Position numbers and translations under genes: made by a program
Source: Rhodospirillales bacterium
GTDB taxonomy: Bacteria > Pseudomonadota > Alphaproteobacteria > TMED109
NCBI GenBank assembly: GCA_028824295.1
Contig: JAPPED010000016.1
Coordinates: forward strand, 1 to 64,000
Direction of reading: 5' to 3'
DNA length: 64,000 bases
Notes under the pieces: model-generated
Database searches by the model: none
The model's input: only the letters and a program-made list of their open reading frames with translations
Told to the model about the DNA's origin: nothing
Part shown: positions 28,516 to 37,070 of the stretch, piece after piece
Layout: every line of letters starts with the position of its first letter
Position numbering within the stretch: the first letter of the stretch is position 1

Positions 28516-29394
28516 ATGTGCGACGAGAGAACACAGCAAGACGCGGAGGTCTACCTGCGCCGTTCAGGGAACCTGACCCGGCGCAGGTTCGGGGCGCTGT
28601 CCCTCGGGACGGGAGCGGCGTCACTCCTCCCCTTGACGGCAGCCGCGCATGCGGTGACGGCCACGGATATCGAGGTGCCGACGCCCGACGGCGTGGCTGA
28701 CTGTCACTTCGTTCATCCCTCGAGCGGTGCCCATGCAGGCGTATTGGTCTGGCCCGATGCGCTCGGATTGCGACCGGCGTTCGAGGAGATGGGGCGGAGA
28801 CTGGCCGAAGCAGGCTACGCGGTCTTGGTCGTCAATCCCTACTACCGAACCGCGAAGGCGCCCGTCGCGCCGGAGGGCGCCTCTTTTCGCGACGAGTCAA
28901 CGCGCGCAAAGATCATCCCCCTGATGCGCGCCCTGAGCCCGAGGCACACCGTGACCGACGCCCGAGCCTTCGTTGCCTTCCTGGACAGCCAGGACGCAGT
29001 GGCCGGGGACCGCAAGATGGGAACGACGGGATACTGCATGGGTGGTGCCATGACCATGCGCACCGCGGCCGAGTTTCCCGACCGGATTGGCGCCGGCGCA
29101 TCGTTCCATGGCGGGAGGCTGGTGACCGACGCGCCCGACAGCCCGCATCTGCTCGTCAGCACGATGGGCGCGCACTACCTGGTGGCGATCGCCGAGAACG
29201 ATGACGCGAAGGAACCGGAGGCCAAGACCACGCTCCGTAGAGCATTTGCCGCCGCCGGACTGCCGGCGGAGATCGAGGTTTATGCCGGCACGCTCCACGG
29301 CTGGTGCTCGCTGGACTCTGCCGTGTACCACGAGGCGCAGGCGGAGCGAGCCTGGGGCCGGCTGCTGGCCCTGTTCGATAGAGCCCTAGCCTGA
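28516..29394 (+). CDS. Dienelactone hydrolase family protein, Tat-exported
   Basis: A 292-residue alpha/beta-hydrolase of the dienelactone hydrolase family. A twin-arginine signal is present: TRRRF at about residue 21-25, followed by a hydrophobic GALSLGTGAASLLPL stretch and AHA. The nucleophile is Cys174 in GYCMGG, as in true dienelactone hydrolases; His is in GTLHGW near the C-terminus. GGAGG lies before ATG 28516. It probably hydrolyses an ester or lactone in the periplasm. Confidence 0.85.
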   Translation: MCDERTQQDAEVYLRRSGNLTRRRFGALSLGTGAASLLPLTAAAHAVTATDIEVPTPDGVADCHFVHPSSGAHAGVLVWPDALGLRPAFEEMGRRLAEAGYAVLVVNPYYRTAKAPVAPEGASFRDESTRAKIIPLMRALSPRHTVTDARAFVAFLDSQDAVAGDRKMGTTGYCMGGAMTMRTAAEFPDRIGAGASFHGGRLVTDAPDSPHLLVSTMGAHYLVAIAENDDAKEPEAKTTLRRAFAAAGLPAEIEVYAGTLHGWCSLDSAVYHEAQAERAWGRLLALFDRALA

Positions 29395-29527
29395 GGGAAT
29401 CAACGGCCGCCAACGGCAGCGCCACCTTCGCAGGTATGCGTTGGCCGCTGTCGCGGACGGCTAGACGTGGTCGTCCGGGTGCCTCGCACCGCCTTGTGAC
29501 GACCGCGTCCGGTGGGCTAGCGATGTA

Positions 29528-30418
29528 CTAGCAGGGGTCCCTGGCATCCATCCAGTTTGCCACGGGGTAGTTGATCATCTCGCATTTCGACCAGTGGTCG
29601 ACGGTCCATTCGCCGTCGCGGCCCCCGTGCACATAGTGTCCTTCCTCGCGGGTGCTGCCACGGGCAGTGGTTCTCGTCTCGACCCAGCGGCCGTGTTTCT
29701 TCCCCTTCGAGAGGGTGCCTTCGTGTGCAACCCGCCATCTGAAGTCCCGGTTGGACGTCCCCGACAGCACGCCCTCCCCGTCAGCCACGCCGCCTCGGCA
29801 CGTTCCCGACCAGCTGGCACTTTCGTGGGTGGGGAAGCCGATCCAGCGAGTCTGATCCAGGTACCAGAAGTAGCACCCGGGCTGATTCGCCAGTTCGCTC
29901 CAGCAATTGAACCACACCGGCTGGCCGAATGGATTTCGCCCCGGGCAGATCACGTCCAACACCGTGGCGGGCCCGTCTTCGCCTGCAGGTCTTGCCAAGA
30001 CCACCGGCTGCTCGATGCGACCGGAGCCGCCCGCCTGTTGCAATTGTGAGCATCGTGCGAGCTCGAGCTGGCACCGGGCGCTCTCGGCCCGGCACTCCGC
30101 CAGCGCCTCCTGAGCGGCCGCTACCCGCAGCACGCCCCACCCCGTTCCGTAGCCGCCGTCGTTGCCGATTGCGAGGGCTCCGCAGGCCTTGCGGGACTGG
30201 CCGACCACCTGGCAGTCCCGTCCGCCATGCGTCTGGCACAGGACGAGCGCCTCCGCCTCTGCCTCCTGAGCGTTGTCAGGGTTCCAAGCGATACCCCAGG
30301 CGAAGCTACCGATGGAATCCCGTGACAGGGCGATCGAGCCAAAGGGCTCTTCGGCGTGCAGCGGAGTGGAACCACCGATGATCACCGCGGCTAGCGCACA
30401 AATTCGCAACGTCTTCAT
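29528..30418 (-). CDS. Secreted DUF4189 protein with MORN-like repeats
   Basis: A 296-residue exported protein (signal MKTLRICALAAVIIGGSTPLHA). The N-terminal part fits DUF4189 (GSIALSRDSIGSFAWGIAWN, ALVLCQTHGGRDCQVV, ACGALAIG). The C-terminal part has toxin-free MORN-like repeats (GTCRGGVADGEGVL, GTLSKGKKHGRWVE, GHYVHGGRDGEW). Many cysteines suggest disulfides. Function unknown; it is downstream of the cytochrome c and PQQ dehydrogenase on the same strand, but the 150-base spacing does not prove co-transcription. Confidence 0.7.
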   Translation of the reverse strand: MKTLRICALAAVIIGGSTPLHAEEPFGSIALSRDSIGSFAWGIAWNPDNAQEAEAEALVLCQTHGGRDCQVVGQSRKACGALAIGNDGGYGTGWGVLRVAAAQEALAECRAESARCQLELARCSQLQQAGGSGRIEQPVVLARPAGEDGPATVLDVICPGRNPFGQPVWFNCWSELANQPGCYFWYLDQTRWIGFPTHESASWSGTCRGGVADGEGVLSGTSNRDFRWRVAHEGTLSKGKKHGRWVETRTTARGSTREEGHYVHGGRDGEWTVDHWSKCEMINYPVANWMDARDPC

Positions 30419-30568
30419 GAGCCCATCCACCTCTCGGACCTTCGGGGCGGACGTAGTACGAACGCCCGAAGGCTGCAGGATAGCCAGCGGGCGATGGCGT
30501 CGCAGGTCCGCTTCGTTCCGGCACCCAGCGCTGTGCGGCCAATCGGCGATGATCGTCGGTTCTGACAG

Positions 30569-30955
30569 CTACCAGATGATCTTGCCGGGATCGCCCTTGT
30601 ACAGCGATCGAATGTAGGCGATGACTTTCCAGATCTGCTCGTCGGTCAGGCTGCTCGACCAGCCGACCATGTTGGTTCCCTTCCGACCCTTGGCAATTGC
30701 CTTGAAGATCGTCGCGTCGGTCGGTCGATACACCCACTGGTCGTCCGTGAGGTCGGGACCGACAGCGCCGCCCGCCTCCTTGCCGTGACAGGCATAGCAG
30801 CCGGTCTGGGCCCACAGCCGCTTGCCTTCCGCGATGGCATCGGGATCGCCCGTGAAGGGATTCGCGTCATCCGCGGCACGAGCCGCCGCGGCGCTCGCGA
30901 CGGTCGCCGCCAGCGCGGCGCCGAGCATGGCATTGAGAACAGGCTTGAAACGCAT
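30569..30955 (-). CDS. Class I cytochrome c
   Basis: A 128-residue periplasmic cytochrome c with a signal peptide ending AAAARA and one heme-binding CYACH (Cys53, Cys56, His57); the axial Met is probably in GTNMVGW. It follows the PQQ alcohol dehydrogenase and is likely its electron acceptor, equivalent to XoxG/cytochrome cL. ATG 30955 gives a standard signal peptide; ATG 30988 is an alternative that would put its GGGG ribosome-binding site inside the upstream hairpin. Confidence 0.9.
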   Translation of the reverse strand: MRFKPVLNAMLGAALAATVASAAAARAADDANPFTGDPDAIAEGKRLWAQTGCYACHGKEAGGAVGPDLTDDQWVYRPTDATIFKAIAKGRKGTNMVGWSSSLTDEQIWKVIAYIRSLYKGDPGKIIW

Positions 30956-30991
30956 CCTGCCGGGTTCCCCGCGAACGTTTGCAGACATAGA

Positions 30992-31021
30992 CCCCGGGGA
31001 GAGTGTGTGCTCTCCCCGGGG
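30992..31021 (-). terminator. Perfect hairpin between the PQQ dehydrogenase and cytochrome genes
   Basis: A 12-bp perfect stem (CCCCGGGGAGAG/CTCTCCCCGGGG) with a TGTGTG loop lies 45 bases after the dehydrogenase stop. There is no T run, so it may be a leaky terminator or an mRNA-stabilising element that makes dehydrogenase transcripts exceed cytochrome transcripts. Confidence 0.55.
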
Positions 31022-31065
31022 CCCTGCGGTTGCGGCGCGTCAGCCCGGGCTGACGCTGCGCCGAA

Positions 31066-32790
31066 TCATCTGTCGAAGAGACCGAACACCATCAGGTAGC
31101 CACCCTTGCGGCTGTCCTTCAGTTGCGGTGCTCCACCTTTCCCGAAGATGGCCCAGCCCGTCCAGCCGCCGAACCCGGCCGGGACGGCAACATACTGCTT
31201 GCCGTCAATGGCGTAGGTCATCGGGCTGCCGAAGATGCCGGTGCCGATGTTGTAGGAAAAGAGCTCTTCGCCGGTTTCCTGCCGGTACGCCTTGAAGTAG
31301 CCCTCCGGCGTCCCCGCGAACAGCAGACCGCCGCCCGTGGTGAGCAGGCCGCTGGTGTAGGGGGACGGCGCCTTGACGGTCCAGGTCTTCTCCCCGGTCC
31401 GTGCGTCGAACGCCACCAGCTGTCCGTAGCCGGGGTTCCAGCCGATCGTGCCGATGCCCCAGTAGGGCTTGCCGACGGTCCGCACCGGCGGGTTGAGCCC
31501 CTCGCCGAGCGGGGCGCTCTTGATGTCCACACAGATCTCGCGGCTGGGCACGAAGATCATCTTGGTGTGCGGATTGACCGACATGGGATTCCACCACTTG
31601 CCGCCTTCGGACGCAGGACAGATGTCCTTCGCTTCGTAGTCGTAGCTCGGCACCTTCTCGGGGTTCACGATGGGTCGGCCCTCGGGCGTGAACCCGGTCA
31701 TCCAGTTGACCTTGGAGATCGGGACCCCCCAGACGAAGCTGCTGTCGGTCCGGTCGATCGCGTACAGGAGACCGTTGCGGTCGCCGTGGAAGTACAGCTG
31801 CCTGCCGTCGACGTCCATCAGGACGGGCTCGTTGTTGCCGTCGTAGTCCCAGACGTCGTGCGGGGTGTACTGGTACCAGTGCTTGATCTCTCCGGTCGAG
31901 GGATCAAGGGCGAGCGTGGTGTTGGAGTAGAGGTTGTCCCCCGGGCGGTCGACGCCGTCCCAGTCGGGGTTCGGGTTGCCGACGCCCCAGTACAGGGTGT
32001 CGAGTTCCGGATCGTAGGCACCGGTGATCCACGCCGAGGCGCCGCCGTACGCGGCGGATTCTGCACTCCCCCAGGTATCGTGATTCGGCTCGCCCGGCGC
32101 CGGGATGGTGTAGCGCCGCCACGCCTGCTCACCGGTTTCGGCGTCGAGCGCTTCGATGTAGAGCCGGGTGGGGTATTCCGCCCCGGACAGGCCCACGATC
32201 ACGTTGCCCTTCACGACCAGGGGGGCAACGGTCATGGTGTACGCCTCTTCCCAGTTCCCGATGTTGGTGTGCCAGACGACTTCACCCGTCTTGGAGTCGA
32301 GGGCTACCACATCGGAATCCGGTGTCGCGACGAAGACCTTGTCGCCGTACAGCGCGACGCCACGGTTGCCGATGTCGCAGCACATGTTGCCCGCGACCCC
32401 CTCCGGAATCTCGTCGTAGTACCGCCAGATCTCGTCGCCAGTGCGAGCGTTGATCGCGAAGGTCCGGCCGTGCGAGGCGGTCGCGTACATCACGCCGTTG
32501 TTCACGAGCGGCGTGGTGTTCTGCGCGTCGAGAACGCCGAACGAGAAGGTCCACTTGGGTACCAGGCGTTTGACCGTCTTGGTGTTGATCTGGGCAAGCG
32601 GGCTGTACCGAGTGCCCGAGTAGTCCCGTGGCGCCATGAGCCAGTTGTTGGGATCCTGGGCTGCCTCAAGCAGCATCTCATCGGTTACGTAGTCCTGCGC
32701 CGAAGCTGTGCTCGTAACCAGTGCTACCGCGCCGGCGACGACTGCTCCCAGGATGAGGGAACCGGTCCTCCGAACGGTTTGAGTAGTCAT
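31066..32790 (-). CDS. PQQ-dependent alcohol dehydrogenase, predicted lanthanide type
   Basis: A 574-residue periplasmic quinoprotein dehydrogenase of the methanol/ethanol family: signal peptide to about residue 32, an eight-bladed propeller with tryptophan-docking repeats, and the vicinal cysteine pair Cys137-Cys138 (MCCDIG). The active-site segment PHDVWDYDGNNEPV contains Asp315 and Asp317; the second Asp is the known marker of lanthanide-dependent (XoxF/ExaF/PedH) enzymes, whereas Ca-enzymes have Ala/Ser/Thr there. GGGAGG precedes ATG 32790. Alcohol substrate unknown. No PQQ synthesis genes are in the window. Confidence 0.9.
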   Translation of the reverse strand: MTTQTVRRTGSLILGAVVAGAVALVTSTASAQDYVTDEMLLEAAQDPNNWLMAPRDYSGTRYSPLAQINTKTVKRLVPKWTFSFGVLDAQNTTPLVNNGVMYATASHGRTFAINARTGDEIWRYYDEIPEGVAGNMCCDIGNRGVALYGDKVFVATPDSDVVALDSKTGEVVWHTNIGNWEEAYTMTVAPLVVKGNVIVGLSGAEYPTRLYIEALDAETGEQAWRRYTIPAPGEPNHDTWGSAESAAYGGASAWITGAYDPELDTLYWGVGNPNPDWDGVDRPGDNLYSNTTLALDPSTGEIKHWYQYTPHDVWDYDGNNEPVLMDVDGRQLYFHGDRNGLLYAIDRTDSSFVWGVPISKVNWMTGFTPEGRPIVNPEKVPSYDYEAKDICPASEGGKWWNPMSVNPHTKMIFVPSREICVDIKSAPLGEGLNPPVRTVGKPYWGIGTIGWNPGYGQLVAFDARTGEKTWTVKAPSPYTSGLLTTGGGLLFAGTPEGYFKAYRQETGEELFSYNIGTGIFGSPMTYAIDGKQYVAVPAGFGGWTGWAIFGKGGAPQLKDSRKGGYLMVFGLFDR

Positions 32791-33176
32791 TGCAGTTTCC
32801 TCCCATCGAGGATGAGCATCCATCCTCTGCGGGCAGAGCATACGGGCTGAGAACCCGACGCCAAGGAAGGCCAAGGGCATCCGCCCGCCTCCGAGGCGAT
32901 CCGGGGCCGGTTCCCAGGGTTCAGGGAGGCGCACTTGTGGGAACGTCAACCATCTAAAATAATGATAATAATGACAGACTCTATTCGTTTACCTGATGCA
33001 GGGCCCACGGCTGATGACACTTGTAACTGCGCGTCCGAAATATCTGGTGAACTGCGAGCACTGCCGGGAGGGACGCTGCCTGCGGTGGCCAGCGCGGACG
33101 GAACGGCGGCTTACGAAGACATCTTGGCGAGAAAGGGTTTGCGAACCGTCACCGCGCCGCGCGTCCGCTCGTGCCA
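32791..33176. other. Intergenic region upstream of the PQQ dehydrogenase
   Basis: No convincing gene. A short frame on the plus strand (ATG 32971 to 33180) encodes about 69 residues without recognisable features. The region contains the Fur-like box at 32958-32975. Confidence 0.4.
32958..32975 (-). promoter_or_regulatory. Candidate Fur box upstream of the PQQ dehydrogenase operon
   Basis: AATAATGATAATAATGAC matches the Fur consensus GATAATGATAATCATTATC at 14 of 18 aligned positions, including 11 of the first 12. It is 168-185 bases upstream of the dehydrogenase start. AT-rich repeats can match by chance, but the surrounding DNA is GC-rich. Confidence 0.45.
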
Positions 33177-33848
33177 CTAGGTGGCAACCGGCACGGTGAC
33201 CCCGATGAGTGCGTCCCGGGTGACCAGGCCGGCCAGGTCTTCTTCGCTCATGCCGTCCGTGCCGGCCGGGCGCATAGGCAGGATCAGGTAACGCATGTCG
33301 GCGGTACTGTCGTGCACCCGGATGCTGACGTCAGGGTCGAGATCGGTGCCGAACTCGGCCAGCACGCGGCGCGGCTCGCGCACTGCCCGGCGGCGGTAGT
33401 TCCGGGACTTGTACCAGTCGGGGGGAAGACCGAGCAGGAACTTCGGATAGCACGAGCACAAGGTGCACACCACCAGATTGTGGGTTCGGGGTGTGTTCGC
33501 CATCACGAGGATCGGAATCGGCCCGATATCGATGCCGAGCTCCGCTGCGGCCGCATTGGAATCGGTCAGCAGGCGCTTGCCAAAGGCGTGGTCGACCCAA
33601 GCCCTGGCTACGAGACGTGCGCCGGTGCTCGGGTTTAGGGCGTCCATCCGCTCGACCTGTGCCCGCATGTCGTCCGCGCTGAAGATCCCCTTCTCGACAA
33701 GAAGCGAGGTCACCGCCATTTGCATCACCTGGTGTCGGACGAGAGGGGTGTCCTCCAGATCCGGTTGCGGGGGGTGGTGGTGCGTGGGATCCACGTCGTA
33801 GCCGTCGTGGTCGTGGCCGTGCGTGTTCCCGCCGGCAGGCCCAGTCAT
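33177..33848 (-). CDS. Thiocyanate hydrolase gamma / nitrile hydratase alpha-like subunit
   Basis: A 223-residue metal-binding subunit. The active-site claw CTLCSC (Cys128, Cys131, Cys133) is the cobalt-type nitrile hydratase/thiocyanate hydrolase motif, followed by LGLPPDWYKSRNYRRRAVREPR. The N-terminus is His-rich (THGHDHDGYDVDPTHHHPP), as in metal-handling extensions. The ATG overlaps the stop of the preceding small subunit (ATGA). The three-gene split of the partner subunit is the arrangement of thiocyanate hydrolase (scnB-scnA-scnC) or toyocamycin nitrile hydratase; which substrate is used cannot be told. Confidence 0.88.
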   Translation of the reverse strand: MTGPAGGNTHGHDHDGYDVDPTHHHPPQPDLEDTPLVRHQVMQMAVTSLLVEKGIFSADDMRAQVERMDALNPSTGARLVARAWVDHAFGKRLLTDSNAAAAELGIDIGPIPILVMANTPRTHNLVVCTLCSCYPKFLLGLPPDWYKSRNYRRRAVREPRRVLAEFGTDLDPDVSIRVHDSTADMRYLILPMRPAGTDGMSEEDLAGLVTRDALIGVTVPVAT

Positions 33849-34153
33849 TCGGTATCTCCCGACACCGGTTCGAGCCAATGCTCGTAGATTTCGATTTCGA
33901 CGCGGTCGCGCTCGCTGCCACGGTAGTCGGGCCACAGCGACCTGCTGGGGAATCCGACGCGGTAGAGCGTCTCCAGAGCGGCCTCCCGGTCGCCGTAGGC
34001 GAGCTGCTCCGGATTCCGGAAGCGTCCGCAGATCCGTTCTACCTGGCCGATCTTGCCGCGGCAGTACCAAGGCGTGCGCACGTGCCCCGGAGGGAACCGT
34101 TCGGAGACCCGGACGCGGCCGCCACGCGCATATCTTGGTGCCGGGCCGCTCAC
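33845..34153 (-). CDS. Thiocyanate hydrolase alpha-like subunit (C-terminal half of nitrile hydratase beta)
   Basis: A 102-residue protein matching the C-terminal half of nitrile hydratase beta: GRVRVSERFPPGHVRTPWYCRGKIG, LYRVGFPSRSLWP and DRVEIEIYEHWLEP. GTG 34153 overlaps the stop of the upstream subunit (GTGA), and its stop overlaps the downstream gene (ATGA), so all three are translationally coupled. In ordinary nitrile hydratase both halves are one chain; here they are separate genes. Confidence 0.85.
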   Translation of the reverse strand: MSGPAPRYARGGRVRVSERFPPGHVRTPWYCRGKIGQVERICGRFRNPEQLAYGDREAALETLYRVGFPSRSLWPDYRGSERDRVEIEIYEHWLEPVSGDTE

Positions 34154-34470
34154 CGGAGCGCCTCGTGGCGCCCCGCTTCGATCTCCGCCATGCGCTCGCC
34201 AAGCTCGTCGACCTCGATGACCCTTTTTTCGAGCAGGAGGTTCGTCATGGAGGCCATCCACCGCTCGTAATAGCTGTAGCGGTCGTAGGCGTCGGCGCCG
34301 AGTTCCTCGATCCCGCGGCGAAGCTCGTCGACCGTGAGGATTTCCTGCTGCCTCAGGAGCACCATGAGCGCGTCGACCCGCTTCTCCCACGGCGCGGGGT
34401 CGCGTTCCGCGCGGTCGATGGACCCGGCCTCAAGCCCTCCCATGTCGTGGTGGCGGCGTGCTCGGTCCAT
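34150..34470 (-). CDS. Thiocyanate hydrolase beta-like subunit (N-terminal half of nitrile hydratase beta)
   Basis: A 106-residue protein matching the N-terminal half of nitrile hydratase beta (HHDMGGLEAGSIDRAERDP, WEKRVDALMVLL, RRGIEELGADAYDRYSYYERW). GGAGGAGAAA precedes ATG 34470. First gene of the three-gene operon. No amidase, activator or metal chaperone is adjacent. Confidence 0.85.
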   Translation of the reverse strand: MDRARRHHDMGGLEAGSIDRAERDPAPWEKRVDALMVLLRQQEILTVDELRRGIEELGADAYDRYSYYERWMASMTNLLLEKRVIEVDELGERMAEIEAGRHEALR

Positions 34471-34869
34471 CGCTTTCTCCTCCACGGTCCTGGCTTCAGG
34501 TCTCTGCACCCTGGCCGTCGCGGCGCCGGCGTTCGCAGACTACCTGCCGCGCGCCTTGTCCTGCTCGTCCGTTCCCGGCAATGCCGGGTCATCCGGATGG
34601 AACCGTGGTTGTCCCACATGCTACCCGCCTTGCGCGGCATCGTGAACGCACCGGTACCGCGCCGACGCACCGGCGCGCGAAGGGTTACCGAAGCCCACTG
34701 CCGGGGAACAAGCGGTCCGCCAAGACCCCCGGCAGTTGGTGGAACCGCCGCTTTGACCTGGACGGCACTTCGGATGGGCGCTGCCCGGCGATCCTCAGGG
34801 GTTGGCTGCCGGGCTCGGCCGCGCGTCTTCGACGCGCTGCGGCGTTTCTACCGGAGCGCTTCGGCGCTG
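34471..34869. other. Intergenic region with no visible feature
   Basis: Roughly 400 bases upstream of the split nitrile hydratase-like operon. I see no gene; it presumably carries the operon promoter on the minus strand. Confidence 0.4.
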
Positions 34870-35379
34870 TTATTCGGAGTAGGGGCCGGTGCTGTCGATG
34901 GCGGCCGCGTACTGCGGAACACAGATCCCGAGGTACCCTTCGGCGGCTTGCTGGAGTTCGTCAAGGGATTCCAGCCCTGCCAGAACCTGCTCGGGCTCGC
35001 GCAACAGGGCATCGACACCAACGCCGGGTCCCTGGGCGAGCTCCCGCATCCACTGCCGGCACAGCCCGCCGACTTCGGACTTCAGGATCTGGTCGATCAC
35101 TGGTACGCAGGAGTGAAGGTACTCCTCGGCCATCCGAACTGGTCCACCTCGGCCGGCGAGAACCGCGATGAATCCGCGCGCGACGGCCTCGTCCGGACTG
35201 TGCAGACGAGACGTCCCCCACGGCTGGAGTTCCGCCCACAACGTACCGCACCGATCATTCCAGGCAGCCACCCGTTCCCGCGCAGCATCGCTCTCCGTTG
35301 CCTGTGCGTGGACGGGGCCCGGTTCGGCGAACGAGATGGACAGCGCAGCGATGGCGCAATAGGCGAGTGGTCTGGTCAC
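34870..35379 (-). CDS. Secreted protein of unknown function
   Basis: A 169-residue protein with a signal peptide (MTRPLAYCAIAALSISFAEPGPVHA). The mature part is helical with four cysteines (DRCGTLW, HSCVPVID, GGLCRQWM, LGICVPQY) that could form two disulfides. I recognise no family. It is transcribed toward the nitrile hydratase-like operon but separated from it by about 400 bases. Confidence 0.55.
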   Translation of the reverse strand: MTRPLAYCAIAALSISFAEPGPVHAQATESDAARERVAAWNDRCGTLWAELQPWGTSRLHSPDEAVARGFIAVLAGRGGPVRMAEEYLHSCVPVIDQILKSEVGGLCRQWMRELAQGPGVGVDALLREPEQVLAGLESLDELQQAAEGYLGICVPQYAAAIDSTGPYSE

Positions 35380-35697
35380 GAGGGCCTCCCCGGGTTCGTA
35401 TCAACCTGCGGGGCGACCTGGCCGGCCCACGGCAATCGACCGAGCATACGCTGCCCGACGACGCGTGGCGGCCCTTCCTCGGCTCTGCTGTGTCGGGTTG
35501 GTCCCGGAGACACGGGAGGACTTCACGCGGGGGCGGCAGACAGGGTACGACCACGCGACCCGGCAGCGGCAGGTCGTATGCGTGACGGCGCCGGACTCCC
35601 GGCGAGCCTGTCGCGGGGAGCGAACAACTACCATCTGGTGATCGGGCTCCGCGGGCCTGAACACCGGGATTCGGGGAGCGGGTAGCCGAAATTCTCA
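35380..35697. other. Intergenic region with no visible feature
   Basis: About 320 bases between divergent genes; no gene or repeat was recognised. Confidence 0.35.
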
Positions 35698-36369
35698 ATG
35701 GCGGTCGGTGACGAGATGACAGCGGGCGGTACGACCACCAAAGCCGTGTTCACGATCGGCCACTCCAACCACCCGTTGGACGGGTTTCTGGCCCTTCTAT
35801 TGCAACACGGCGTCACCGCGCTCGCCGACGTGCGTTCGGTGCCCCATAGCCGCCGCCACCCGCACTTCAATCGCAAAGCACTGGCCGCGGCGCTCGAGAC
35901 GCGCGGCATCGACTACGTGTTCCTCGGTGGAGAGCTGGGCGGACGGCCCAGGGATCCTGCGCTCTACGAGCATGGACGTGTCAGCTATGAACGGGTCATG
36001 CGCACGGAGCCGTTCCGGGCAGGGATCGGCCGCGTCCTGCGGGGAGCGGCGAGGCAATCGATCGCTCTCATGTGTGCGGAAAGGGAACCGCTGGACTGCC
36101 ACCGAACGCTGCTCGTCGCCAGGGCGCTGGATCTATGGGGTCTGGAGATCCGGCACATCCACGCCGACAGGAGGGTGGAACGTCATGCCGACGCGATGGA
36201 TCGCTTGGTCGAGAAATTCAACCTGCACGCGGAAGGGGACCTGTTCCAAGGGCCGCGCTCGCGCGCGGAACTCGTCAAGGAAGCCATGGCGCGCCAGGCC
36301 GGCATGGCTGCATGGTCCGATGGCCGTACTGACGCCGGACGGCGGCGGAAAGGCGATGGCTGGACCTGA
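35698..36369 (+). CDS. DUF488 family protein
   Basis: A 223-residue DUF488 protein: FTIGHSNHPLDGFLALL, ADVRSVPHSRRHPHFNRKAL, LGGELGGRP and the Cys motif ALMCAEREPLDCHRTLLVA. The family is widespread and of unknown biochemical role. ATG 35716 with GGTGA in front is an alternative start. The C-terminus extends past the core with a charged tail. Confidence 0.85.
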   Translation: MAVGDEMTAGGTTTKAVFTIGHSNHPLDGFLALLLQHGVTALADVRSVPHSRRHPHFNRKALAAALETRGIDYVFLGGELGGRPRDPALYEHGRVSYERVMRTEPFRAGIGRVLRGAARQSIALMCAEREPLDCHRTLLVARALDLWGLEIRHIHADRRVERHADAMDRLVEKFNLHAEGDLFQGPRSRAELVKEAMARQAGMAAWSDGRTDAGRRRKGDGWT

Positions 36370-36551
36370 CGACCGGGTCCGACGGGAATGCGGCAAGTTG
36401 CTTTCTCAGCCACTGCCTGCAGCCGGTGGCCCAGCAGCTTCGGCGTGCGACTTGGCCGGCGGCCGTGCACCTGCGTCAATGCCGTTCAGGTTGATTTGCT
36501 GTGGATTCCTCTCGTGATGCGATCGGAGGGTCGAACCTCCGGGACACCCGA

Positions 36552-37055
36552 TCAATGTCCGGAGAGGCGCCCGTCGTCGTCGATCAGAATCAGCTTCGTC
36601 GGTAGGCTAGAGCTCCATTTCCACATGACCAGATTGATGTCGTCGGGACTGCTGCCAATGGCATAGCTTCGGACCCGCATGCCCACATACCCCGCCGCGA
36701 TCAGCCGGTCTGCCAGAGCCTGTGAGGCGGGGATCGAACCAGCCAGCATTTCTGCTTCCCAGCGATGACATGCAAGATCGGCTTCTTCTATACCCAATGT
36801 GAGGCGCTGCTCTTCGTCCGATGCATTGAAGACGGGTTCCGCGTCAACCTCGTACGCACAGAGCGTGAGTGGTTGGATTGGCCGGCCCGCGGGCTGGGCC
36901 TCGCGTATGGCGGTCAGCACCGTGAGCGAGGTGTAGATTGCCGGAATACCACGCCGATTAAAGCGCCCACCGTGGCGTCGCGCGCCTTCGCCGGATAAGG
37001 GAGTCCATGCCCACTGCGGATTGTGTGCCCGGTACACCAGCTCTTTGAAGTGCAT
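36552..37055 (-). CDS. RES-domain toxin
   Basis: A 167-residue RES toxin: VYRAHNPQWAWTPLSGEGARR, GGRFNRRGIPAIYTSL with AIREAQ, and a C-terminal DDINLVMWKW core. The conserved Arg, Glu and Ser that name the family are present. Known RES toxins degrade NAD+. It follows its Xre-type antitoxin by 15 bases on the minus strand. A GGAGG/CCTCC hairpin (36532-36547) lies just after the stop. Confidence 0.88.
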   Translation of the reverse strand: MHFKELVYRAHNPQWAWTPLSGEGARRHGGRFNRRGIPAIYTSLTVLTAIREAQPAGRPIQPLTLCAYEVDAEPVFNASDEEQRLTLGIEEADLACHRWEAEMLAGSIPASQALADRLIAAGYVGMRVRSYAIGSSPDDINLVMWKWSSSLPTKLILIDDDGRLSGH

Positions 37056-37070
37056 CAGTTGGCGGAAGAT

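Noticed and set aside
32971-33180. 69-codon frame divergent from the PQQ dehydrogenase
   Set aside because: No ribosome-binding site or family; its start overlaps the Fur-like box and its end overlaps the stop of the nitrile hydratase-like gene.
36518-36560. T-arm-like GGAGGGTCGAACCTCC suggesting a tRNA or att remnant
   Set aside because: No acceptor or anticodon arms; loop and stem lengths do not fit a tRNA. More likely a hairpin after the RES gene.
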